From Ustulina deusta (taxonomy: Eukaryota > Ascomycota > Sordariomycetes > Xylariales > Xylariaceae), in assembly GCA_023159155.1 (NCBI GenBank), contig JAJNNX010000028.1, positions 124,001 to 188,000 on the forward strand: a stretch of DNA of 64,000 bases, written 5' to 3'. A program made the position numbers and the translations under genes. This document shows positions 15,501 to 25,539 of this stretch, in pieces. The stretch's first letter is position 1. Each line of letters starts with the position of its first letter. The notes under the pieces are model-generated. The model ran no database searches, had not been told where the DNA came from, and saw only the letters and a list, made by a program, of their open reading frames with translations.

Positions 15501-15685
15501 CGGCTAGGTTGGTTTTTGCATAGCTGGCATTAAGTTTATTAACGGGTTATAGACATATTTATATAATAATTTGTATAAAAAAGCGTTAAGCAATTGGTCT
15601 CCGATTATAGGTTGCGCTCCAAGGAGCAATAAGCATGTACAAGCATTGTTACATACAAATTTGTATGGCGGACTGCTCTATTGTA
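12560..15685. repeat. Degenerate tandem array (about 17 units, 130-260 bp apart) with an AT-rich palindrome in each unit
   Basis: A 40-45 bp core recurs near 12,704, 12,915, 13,110, 13,276, 13,464, 13,686, 13,853, 14,060, 14,320, 14,471, 14,671, 14,828, 15,046, 15,228, 15,418, 15,550 and 15,635, with a weaker one near 12,565. The consensus is AAGCAGgt, then TTATATACAAATTTATATA, then gcggaCTGCTTgta. Outer AAGCAG/CTGCTT arms enclose a nearly self-complementary AT core. Spacers share GCTGATTAAT-, CTAATTAACG- and GGACCATAGG-like words. The last unit abuts the primer-binding-like site, where copies A and B lack it, so the array grew within the element leader. Confidence 0.8.
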
Positions 15686-15703
15686 GCCTCACCAAGGACA
15701 CCA
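15686..15703 (-). other. Primer-binding-like site of the array element
   Basis: The minus strand reads TGGTGTCCTTGGTGAGGC, six bases inside the LTR boundary. The first TGG fits pairing with a tRNA CCA end. The same sequence, RIP-altered, is next to the LTRs of copies A and B. Confidence 0.5.
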
Positions 15704-15709
15704 TTAAAA

Positions 15710-16067
15710 TGGAGCAAGGCTCCTAATCGGCATATCGCACACTCAAACCAACCAAACCTACCTAATCGGTATATATCGGACTACGTCTTCTGGCTTGCGG
15801 ATCTTTGTACGTATTAGGTCAAGATCTAACTTATAATTATAAATAAAAACGCAATAATTAATTAATAAAAACAAATTTCTAACTTTTATTTAGTATTTTA
15901 TAATAATTATCTATTGTCTGCTGTATTAAAAAGAAGTTTTTTGTAGCTTTAAATAAAAACGCGCGCTTTTTATACTTTTTGTCCCGTAATCTCCGAGGTT
16001 TCCAAGAATGCGTTTTACTCTATAACTAAGGACCTGTCTCTTGTACGTGCGTACCAGCCCTACTGCA
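15710..16067 (-). repeat. LTR of the array element (358 bp, best preserved copy)
   Basis: It begins TGGAGCAAGGCTCC and ends CCAGCCCTACTGCA. It aligns end to end, reversed, with 35,864-36,220 and 48,260-48,617. It has the least RIP of the three, keeping runs such as gtcccgtaatctccgagg (about 15,981-15,998). A 60-codon open frame over its left part is incidental. Confidence 0.85.
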
Positions 16068-16690
16068 ATACTTAAAAAGTCTTACTTATATAACTTAATT
16101 AAATTAATTTTTTTTTATTATTTTAAAAATATTTTTAATAAATATAAAATTATTAAAAATAACCTATAATAAAAAAATATATTAATATTATAAATATTTT
16201 TAAATAATAAGCCAATTTAGAATTTTTTTTTTAGCTATAAATAATAATATTAAGTTTTTTAAATAGTACTACTAGCTTAGAACTATTGCTAAATATATCT
16301 TTTTACTTTATTTAGCAAGCTATATAAATATAACTATTCTAAGCTTTACTAGTTATTTAACTAACTTAATTATTTATAATTACTTTTTTTATTATATTTT
16401 TAATAGTTTATATATATATAAACCTAATAATTAAATAATTTATAGCTAAAATAAAAAGCTTTTTTATTTATAATATTTAAATAACTAAAATAATAATTAA
16501 AATAATATAATTATTAATTAACTAGAATTAATACTATATTTTTTTTAGTTAAATGTTTTATTAAAAAATTAACTAATAAAATAAGTAGCAATATAAAAAT
16601 AGCTAATTTAAAACTTATATTATTTAAACATAATAATTAAACTTTTAAAAATATAACTAATTAAATAGTTAAAATAATTCTAGAAGTATT
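16068..16690 (+). mobile_element. Fragment of the Gypsy family (matches 37,376-38,010)
   Basis: The sequence from aatacttaaaaagtcttac onward aligns directly with copy B from about 37,376 to 38,010, in the upstream (gag-side) part of the element. Similarity stops near 16,690. The join at 16,067/16,068 puts an LTR in opposite orientation against it, so the array element (or the A/array tandem) probably inserted into an older copy. The matching left half was not found in the window. Confidence 0.7.
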
Positions 16691-18259
16691 AATATTTAAA
16701 AGCTTTTTATAAAAATTAAGCTTTTTATATAAATAAAAAATTTTATTATTATTAATTTTTTTATAACTATTATAAAATAAAAGTGATATTTATAAGCTAA
16801 AAATATAACAGTTAATATAGTTTTAGCAAAACTTATAAGAACTCTAGACCTATATAGCAATAAAATAAAAAGTCTACGCACGGACCAACCTATAATTCTG
16901 CAGCTATATATATAAAGTTAATATTTATTTATTTTATAAACTCTGATTTTTTTTTTTTTTTTTTTTAGCTTAAAGTTTTTATTTATAGTATTAATAAACT
17001 AGCTATAAAAGCTTTATTTAACTAATTATAATATTATTTTAAGCTTACTAATTATTTATTAATAAGTATTTAATAAATATATATTTTTTATTTTATTATA
17101 ATTAATAAAATATAAATAAAATTTTTTTTTTAGTTATATATTTAATATAAAAAATTATATATTTTATAATATAAACTTAATTTTAATATAACTTTAATAA
17201 AATCTTTAATTTTTATATTATTTAAAGGTTAATAACTTATAAAAAACCTAACTTTAAATATTTTTATTTTATTTTTAGTTTTTAAACAATTAGAACAATT
17301 TTAACTTTTAAATATAGCTAGCTTTTTATTATTAAATAATTTTTAAAAAAAAAATTTTATAAAAAAAAAAAATTTAAACATTGAACTTTTTTATAAACGC
17401 TTTAAACGAACTAATACTTAAAAAAAAATCTAAAAAAAATAAAAAGTTAAAACTTAAAAAAACAAAATTTAAACTAGAACTAAAACAACTTAAAATAAAT
17501 AATATATTTAAAAATATATTAATAAATATTATAGTTATATAGGCTTATAATTTTATATTAGTTCTAATAGAACTTTTTTAATAAATAAATAAAATAAAAT
17601 ATTAATTTTTTAATATATTTATTTTAATACTTTTAAAAAATAATTATAATTTAATAATAAAAAATATATTTAAAAATATTAATTTTAAAATTTTTAGTTT
17701 TATTATTTTATTTATTTTTTATTTTATTAGTTTATTTTTTAATGTTTTAAACTTTATTTATATTAAAAAAGCTAAAATATAAAAAACTAATTTTAATAAG
17801 TTTATAAAAAATAAAGCTTTATTTAATAATTAAGTTTATAAACTAACAAAAAAACTAAATAAAAATATTATTATATTTTAAATTAAAAATAGCTAATTTT
17901 AATATATTATAAGCTAAATAAAAAAATATACTAAAAAATTAATAAAAATATATTTTTATTTAATTAAAAAATTATTTAATAATATTATTAAAATAATTTA
18001 AATTTTATTAATAATTTATTATAATTTTAATTAAATAATTATTATTTATAAAATATTTTAAATTTATATATATAAAACTAATAAACATATTAATAAATTT
18101 ATTTTTATATTTAATAGTTTAGTTTAAAAATATTAATTTATTAAATTATAATAAAAATAAAAATTATAAAACTATTTTTATATAAATTTAAAAAAAAATT
18201 TATATAAAGTTTTTATAAATTTAAATATTTTTTATAAATTATTTATTAATAAAATTATT
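16690..18259. other. Unclassified AT-rich repeat DNA
   Basis: Heavily TA-biased. The part at about 16,800-17,035 recurs, in the same orientation, at about 49,255-49,495, so it is dispersed repeat. A 61-codon minus-strand frame at 16,696-16,881 covers part of it and has no recognisable similarity. No element boundaries could be set. Confidence 0.6.
16800..17035. repeat. Dispersed repeat, second copy at 49,255-49,495
   Basis: Both copies contain a stretch like TAATATAGTTTTAGCAA, a T-rich tract and then TTTATTTATAGTATTAATA in the same order and spacing. In the 49-kb copy the tract is a CTTT microsatellite, here a T run. The parent element is unknown. Confidence 0.7.
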
Positions 18260-18264
18260 AAATT
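18260..18264. other. Target-site duplication AAATT (left)
   Basis: AAATT directly precedes the TGTTGA end of the Copia LTR and is repeated at 25,535-25,539 directly after the CA end of the other LTR. Five bp is the usual duplication size for LTR retrotransposons. Confidence 0.85.
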
Positions 18265-18565
18265 TGTTGAATGGGCTATATACAATATATTGTACGTAAA
18301 ACAAATAATGCGTGTGGATAGAATATAATATATTATATTATATTATTTATAAAAAAAAAAAAAAAAGAGAATGTTTATATAAAGCATAAGTTTTTTATAT
18401 TTATATAAAAGCTTATGTTATTATATGAGCTAATATAACAAAAGGGAAATAAGGTCCTTTTTGTCCGGCCGAAGTCCGGCTAATATTTATATAATAGCTA
18501 AGCGTAAACTTATATTCTATGCAAGTTATACAATAAGGTTATAACTAATGCTAGTTATTCTAATA
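18265..18565 (-). repeat. Copia LTR, left (3' LTR of the minus-strand element)
   Basis: Starts TGTTGAATGGGC and ends TTCTAATA. It aligns over its full length with 25,235-25,534, including a poly-A tract and GTCCGGCCGAAGTCCGGC, itself a short hairpin (GCCGGAC-type arms). Differences between the LTRs are mostly C/T or G/A, as expected from RIP after insertion. Confidence 0.9.
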
Positions 18566-19399
18566 CTAGCTATTTTCTTTTTTAGTTATAATTGCCCGTT
18601 ATATAAAAAGAACAAAAAAAGCAACTATATAACTGCTTAAATATATATACAAAAGTTTAACTATTAAAAAAGCAACCAGGTTAGCAGTCTGGTTTATACG
18701 TACGGCTGCTAAATTAATAGATTATTTTTCTTTAATAAGGTTATGCAACAATATTGCGAAGCTGCTGTTTTAGCTGTATAGTTAATTAAGAATTATAGGC
18801 CGAACGTTACTTAGTAACTATCTAAGTTAAAACTAAATATTTGTTTCTGCTTTATATAATAGCAAAGTTTATAATTAGCTAGCTTGTCTAGTTAGTAGGT
18901 TTTATATAGGCAGTTATTAGTTAAAAGCTTTTAAAGTTATTTATGTTTAGTTAATTAGGCAGGTTATTTATATAAAAGAAAATTAACTAATTAGAAGTTA
19001 GGTTAGCTTGTACGTAAGAGGACTTGTATATAAAAAAGTGCTTAAGTCTCCCGTTGCTTTTTATTTTTTTGTTATTTTTTAAAATCTTTTGCTTTATATA
19101 TTTGCCTATCTTTATATACTATATATATATATATATATATTTATATAATAAATATTATTTAGCTTTTTAGCAATAGTGGTTATATACTAAGAATTATTAG
19201 CTAGAACAGCAATTATTATATTGTATTATTACTAATAAATAATTCTAATAATTATTAGTTTATTATAGCGCTATATATTAATATATATATTTATTTTTTT
19301 GTTATATATATGTTTGTTTTGGTATATTGCTAATATTTTTACTTTTTATATATAAACTAATAAAACTTAGGTTGCTGCTATACTGTTAGTTAATATATA

Positions 19400-22300
19400 G
19401 ATCTAGGTGCTTACTAATATACTTTTTATATATTCAATTGTGCTTATCCTCTGCTAGAAGGGTTATTTTTGTACGGTCCTTATCTAGTTGCGTAGTACTA
19501 CTATTGCTGCGTATATAAAGAATGCTTGTGTAATGCGTAGTAATTACCTGTTCCGCAGCTATTGCTAGATTATTAGGTTTTAGAATAATGTTTGTGTAGT
19601 ATACGTTTGGTGTTCATACGGCGCTTGGTATAATTATTACGTTTAAAAGAAAGGGGGTAAATTAGTTATATAATAAAAAAAATAGGGAAAGAAAAAATAA
19701 AAAGGAGTGGTGTTTATGTTTGTTTTTTTTTTTGGAATTAATTTATTATATGTTGCTTTTATACTTTTGACTTTTTTTTTTTTTTTTTATAAATACTATA
19801 GTTATACATGATTTTTTATATTTTATTAATAAATGCTTTTATTTGTACGGTTAACTTGTTTGTTAATACAAGGGTTTTTAAAGTTTGGTTTGGTATTTTC
19901 TTTATAAACATATTAGCTAGATTATTTTTATTATTAATCTATTATACCTTGGAGATTTTTTGTTTTTTGTACGATTTTTTTAATAATATAATATTAATTA
20001 TTAGGTATTTCTCCTGCGTAGTACCGAGCTTAACAAAACAATTATATAATAACTTTAAATCGGAACATAGAACAGCTAGAATTAAGGGCAATTATAGCAT
20101 GGTTATAATTTTTAAAAATATTGTACAAAAAGCAATAGTACTATTAAAGCTATTAACTATACTATATAATTTATTTACAAATATACTTTTAGTTACCTTT
20201 TTATATTTGTTTAAATTCTAGTATATAATATTTTTTTTAATTTTAAAGCTCGAATTTTTTTTTATATAACGTTTAGTCCTTAGTATAATTATAAATCTAA
20301 ATTAAAAGGTTATATTTATATTATTTATAAATAACCTATTTATAAAAATAAACAGTTTTATATAATATAGATCTATTAATATAAAAGTTAAGCTGTGATT
20401 TTTATTATTTGTTTGTTACTAGATTTTTTAGTTTAAATTTTTAATATTATATAGCTTAGAATATATAACTTGGGCAGCTATACATAGGTTATATGTTATT
20501 TTAGGCTGGCAAATATTATTAATATATATATTTTTTGCTTGTTATAAAACGTATTACTATATAAAATTAGTTATATAAAAGTTAATCTAGTCTAGTTGGT
20601 TTATTTAGCCTTTTTAAATTAAAATAATATTTCTTTTAAATAAAAATACAATTTGTCTATTATTAAACTTTATAAAGTAACCTAGCTAAAGTATTTTTTT
20701 TAGCTTTATATAAAACTTGGCTTGCTATAATTTATATTTTTTTTTTTTTAAAAAGCCTAGTAATACAAAACTAAATATATTATTTATTTATAATCTAATA
20801 ATACTAAAGTTATCTAAAGATCTTTTAGTAAAAAGTAAGCATAGGTTATATATAAAAATAGTCATACCAAGCTTTTTATAGTAGTACTAGTAGTATATCT
20901 TAAACTAATATAAACCTAATTTAATAAATCTATATAAAAGTTATATAATTTATAAAATTATTTTATTAAAATATTTCGATTTTAGTTTAGATAATAGTTA
21001 TATAAAGATTTTTTTGGCTAATTTATCCTTTAATTATATATATATTTACGTAATATCTTAAAGTTTACCTGAGGCATTAAAGTCATAAATTAAAAAAGGT
21101 CCTAGTACAAGTAGCAATCTTTAGCTTATTTGCTAGATTATTAGTAATTAAATAAGCACTATTTTTTTTTTAGTATTATTATAGTTTTATATAATAAGTT
21201 AGAACTTTTTATATAGCTTAGTTATTTTTTTTTTAATTTTTTGTACGAGCTAGGATTTAAAAATATAAATATTGCTATGTTTTGTTGGATCGTATTTTAT
21301 AAATTAGAATATATTTTGTATAATAAGATTATTAATTTTAGTAGCGTTAGATTTTTTAAATAGGGCTCTAGGTATATTAATAATGCTATTTTTATATAGC
21401 TTAATAACTAAGGCATAGTTCTATTCTTTTTTAAGGGTTAGAAATAGTTAATTAATTTATTATATAAAAGTTATACAAAATATTATAGCTTTTAGGGGTT
21501 ATCTATGTTTTTTTTGTATAATAGGGGCTTAAAAAAGTTATGTTTTGTTCTTTTTTTTAATATATTTATCCAAGATATTTTTTTTAGTTATATAGTAATA
21601 AAGCTTAATTTGTGTTTAATAGAAATATATTGAGCTGTTTATTAAATTAATAACTATATTAGATCTTTTAATTAATTTAATTTTATATAATCTATTCTAG
21701 CTTTTTTTTTTTGCTATATTATTACTTTGCTACGTAAAGGCAACAAAAATATATTATACAAAGCTAGCTTGTTATATTAGTTAATTATATAGTTAATTTT
21801 AATTTTTGTTTTTTTGTTATATAATATTTTTATAGCTTTTTTAATTGTTTTGGCTTTTTGTATAATATTAAATAAAGGGGGTAAATTTTAATTAATTTTA
21901 AAGTAAGCTTTAAAAATAAAAAGGGTTAATATAAGGCTGTTTGGCTTAGTAGTATTATTTAGGGCTTTAATTATTATTTAAAAGATTAACTTGTTTTTTA
22001 TATAATTATTAATTTTGGCTTTTAATATATTATATATATAATAAAAAGGGCTATATACTTTTTTAATCTTGCTAATTGCTTAATATGCCTTAATAGGCAT
22101 TATATAATACTAAATGTCTATAATCTTTACTTAGTTCTAAAATTCTTTAAATAAAAAGTTTATACTTAGGTTATATATAATATAGTTAAAAGGTTTTTAA
22201 TATATATTAATCTAGCACTTGTATAGCGCTTTTTAGATATTTTATATAAATATTAATTTAAAAAAAATTTTTGCTTAAAAAAATATAATAATATTAATAA

Positions 22301-22815
22301 TATAAAAAACTTATTTGTTATCTATTTGTATAGTATTAATTATAACTTTATAATTAAAATTATAATTATTCTTAATTAAGAACTTAAATTATTAAAGTAC
22401 TAGGTTATATAATTAATAGTAATAATAGAATTTCTAGATTTTTTCTAAAGTTAAATAGTTAATATTATATTTTATATAACTAAGCATTATATATAGTCTT
22501 TTTATATAAAAGTATTTAAATTAATAATATAATTATTATAATTTTATTTTAATAAAATATAGTCTAGTTTTATAAAAGCTTATATTAAAGAATAGGTATT
22601 TTTATTTATATATAATAAAAATAGTCTTTTTATCTTTTTATATAATAATATTTTTTATATTATTAAAGTAAGCCTATAAATAATTAGTATTCTTTAGTAA
22701 AAATAAAAATAATATTAGGCTATCCAAAATATAATACGTTGTTATACTAAAAAAATTATTTATTTATATAGTACCTATAGCAGTAATTATATTACTACTG
22801 CCAAACCTAATATTT
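19400..22815 (-). pseudogene. Copia pol remnant: protease, integrase, reverse transcriptase, RNase H
   Basis: On minus, 22,815-22,560 resembles the fungal Copia protease/GAG-pre-integrase stretch: an IGT-I-NNF segment followed by YFNNI-N-IIQKDKKTI. 22,400-22,050 resembles the integrase core, with NFLFKEF in place of the usual NF-SKEF and MPIKAYQAI in place of the P-EAH segment. 20,945-20,690 resembles the reverse transcriptase segment PLYGIPEAGLHW (here LLYRFIKLGLYQF), followed by the catalytic box at about 20,795-20,775 reading INN instead of -DD. 19,640-19,400 has a coding-like frame (RITQAFFIYA, STIEYIKSILVST) that may be the C-terminal part. Stops are TAA/TAG at expected Gln/Trp positions. 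Loss of the catalytic Asp and integrase Asp/Glu residues means it is inactive. Confidence 0.8.
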
Positions 22816-25234
22816 ATATTGCCTAGGGTCCAGTTTATTTTTATATAAAAGTAAAATTTAAAATAGGCTTTTAATTATGTTTTTCTTACTGTTAAATAGT
22901 TTAAAACGCTTATATTTTAAAGTTTGCTTTAGTATTTCATACAATACTAATTGCTAAAAATAAACTAGTTAAATAGTATATCTATTTTATAGTTTTAGAT
23001 ATTTTTTCTAGTTATATAATAAATAAAAATATTGTTTATTAAAAATTAGGTAGATTAGCTACTAAATTTTTTGTTAAGTTTTTTATTACTTTTGTCTGAT
23101 TTTGGGTATTTTTTATATTTTATAAAGTATACCGAAAATTTTTTAGGTATAGGTTCTGCTTTATTAATTATTTTGTACGAATTAAAATATTAATTTTTTA
23201 TATAAGCTTGTTTTTAAAAAATATGTTTGGTTAACTAATAATCTTTTTTATAGTATATAAAGTATTTTTTATTTATATAGTAGTTCTGGCTTTTTTAGTT
23301 TTTTTAGTAATTTTGCTATATGTTTAGCCTGTTTAATAATCTAAAAAATCTATACTATTGGCTTTTTATATAATAGCTTTAGTTATATTTCCTATTAGTA
23401 AAGTAAATATTATTGTTTTTTTATACGAAGCTTTTTAGTATATTATTTAATATTATCTAAATATATGCTTAAAGGTCTAAAAAAAAACTTTTGCTTGTTA
23501 GTTTTTAAAATATAAAAGCTATAATTAATTCTAGAACTTTTTAGCATACTTATATAATTATTATATTTAGCTAGATTTTTTTTTAGTAATTTGTATTAAA
23601 TGTTTATTATATTTTTGAAAGCTTATTAATTATAAGATTTAATATTTTATATAATGCTAGATCTAGGTGTTTTTTATTTATTTATATAAATATAATTATA
23701 ATCTAATTAGCTTAGTACTAACTATAGTTTATATTAGTATTAAAATAAATATTTATTATATAGTAGATTTTATACTAGGTTTTTTTAGGTTTAATCTAAT
23801 ATATAAAATAGTTTTTTATATAACCTTTAAAAATTATTAGAAATATTATATAATATTAGTTCTTTATAATTTTAAATTATTAGTATATATTTATAAATAA
23901 GCATGCTTTATTATATAAAAGGTTATATAGCTTGCTTATATAGTTCTTTTTTTTTTTTTATATCTTTTAAAAAATTATTCTATTTTATATAATTTTTATA
24001 AGAAATAAATCCAAAAATAGGTTGCTTACTATAAGGTTTAATATTATAATAAGGTCTAAAAAAGGTTATAAATAATAAAATATTTATATATAGGTTAAAA
24101 GTTTAGTTTATAACCTATTTTTATTATATATCTATATATATATTTAAAAATATTTTAAAACTTAATAATAGATTATATAAATAAATAAAAAGTCTAATCC
24201 TTAAAGGTTTAAAATTATATATTTTTTAGAAGTCTAAGCTATATAAGTTCTAGTTGTTTGATTTTTAGTTCTACCTCTGTTTGTACAATAGGTATAAGGG
24301 CTAGAGTATGCCGAAATATAAAAGTAGGCTAAAAGGTAAGCCAAAATTATTAATTTAATATAAAAAAAACTAAAAGTTGTTATATAATAGGAGTAAAAAT
24401 AAGTTAAATAACTAATAGCTCTAGAAAGTTTTTAATAAGTTCGAATTTTTTTTATATAATTTAAGCAAGATTTTTTATATATATACTTAGGTTGCTTTGT
24501 AGCTAAATTTTTTTATATATAATAGCTTTAGAAAGTTTTATATAAATATTTATATAAAGTTATATAAAATGTTTAGGTTTTTATTTTATAAAGTTTTTTT
24601 TGTATATTTTTTAAAATATTTATTTATTATTAATTATATAGTTATATTTTTTGATTTAAAAAGCTATATATATATTAAAAATTACTTTTAATACTATATC
24701 TAAATCGATTAGTTAGCTTTAATATTAAAGATTAAATATATTTTTTATATTTTTAGGGTTAATATTAAGTTCTAAAGCAAGCTTGTTATATATAAATTAG
24801 AAATATATTTTAGCAATTTTTATAATTTTATATAGTAGGTATAATATTATAATAAAAAATTAAAAAAAAAATATTATCTAGCTATTATATAGTAGTATAG
24901 TTAAAAATAATATAATTATATATTATTTTTGTTTTTTTTATATAATACTTTTAATATTTTTTATAAAAAGTTAATATTTATATATTAAAAATTAGATATT
25001 TTTTATTTTTTTTATAATAAATAAGTATATTTAGTAACCTATAATATAAAATATTTATTTTATTTTATATAGTATTACTATTACTACTTTACAAAAAAAT
25101 AATAGTTATATAATAAAGATTTTAAAATATAATATAAAAACCTATCCAAATAAGTTTAATTTTATTTTTACTTTTGCTAATTTATAATATATTTTTATAA
25201 TTTTTTTTAAAATATTTTTATAACTATTAATTAA

Positions 25235-25534
25235 TATTAAATAGGCTATATATAATATATTATATATAAAACAAATAATATATATGGATAGAATATAATA
25301 TATTATATTATATTATTTATAAAAAAAAAAAAAAAAAAAATGTTTATATAAAACATAAGTTTTTTATATTTATATAAGAGCTTACGCTATTGTATAAGCT
25401 AACATAACAAAAAGGAAATAAAGTCCCTTTTGTCCAGCCGAAGTCCGGCTAACATCCGTACAACAGCCAAGCGTGAACTCGCACTCCGTACAAGTTACAC
25501 AATAAGGTTATAACCAATGCTAGTTATTCTAACA
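25235..25534 (-). repeat. Copia LTR, right (5' LTR of the minus-strand element)
   Basis: Starts TATTAAATAGGC (RIP form of TGTTGAATGGGC) and ends TTCTAACA. Its right half (25,430-25,510) keeps more C and G than the left LTR, so the two copies were hit unevenly. Confidence 0.9.
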
Positions 25535-25539
25535 AAATT
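25535..25539. other. Target-site duplication AAATT (right)
   Basis: Directly follows the terminal CA of the right Copia LTR and equals 18,260-18,264. Confidence 0.85.

Larger units (their letters stand above)
12101..15709 (-). mobile_element. Interior of a non-autonomous LTR element carrying a palindromic repeat array
   Basis: This segment is bounded on the left by the shared LTR with an adjoining polypurine tract (12,101-12,114 on minus). On the right it is bounded by a full LTR at 15,710-16,067 with a primer-binding-like site at 15,686-15,703. Its leader (15,596-15,640, with gcgctccaaggagc) matches the leaders of copies A and B, so it belongs to the same Gypsy family. No gag or pol similarity was seen; most of the 3.6 kb is the repeat array listed separately. 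It is visibly richer in G and C and less decayed than the coding elements around it. It probably depended on an autonomous relative for mobility. Confidence 0.6.
18265..25534 (-). mobile_element. Ty1/Copia LTR retrotransposon, full length, RIP-inactivated
   Basis: The element is 7,270 bp with two direct LTRs of about 300 bp (TGTTGA...TAACA) and perfect AAATT target duplications. A polypyrimidine stretch just inside the left LTR (18,570-18,582) is a purine tract on minus and so marks the 3' end. The minus strand encodes degraded fungal Copia domains in the order protease, integrase, reverse transcriptase, RNase H from right to left. No uninterrupted protein remains. It sits inside an older AT-rich repeat. 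The intact duplication shows that the insertion was simple and not rearranged afterwards. Confidence 0.9.

Noticed and set aside
12560..15685. CRISPR array
   Set aside because: Repeats are degenerate, spacing varies from 85 to 260 bp, spacers share words, and the DNA is fungal.
15635..15817. 60-codon plus-strand open frame
   Set aside because: It spans the last array unit, the primer-binding-like site and the LTR, so it is non-coding element sequence.
16696..16881. 61-codon minus-strand open frame
   Set aside because: Repeat sequence with Lys/Ile/Phe bias, no motif; its relative at 49.25 kb does not keep the frame.
19808..20221. 137-codon plus-strand open frame rich in Phe/Ile/Leu
   Set aside because: It lies antisense to the RNase H side of the minus-strand Copia pol. 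Its hydrophobicity is what AT-rich antisense sequence gives.
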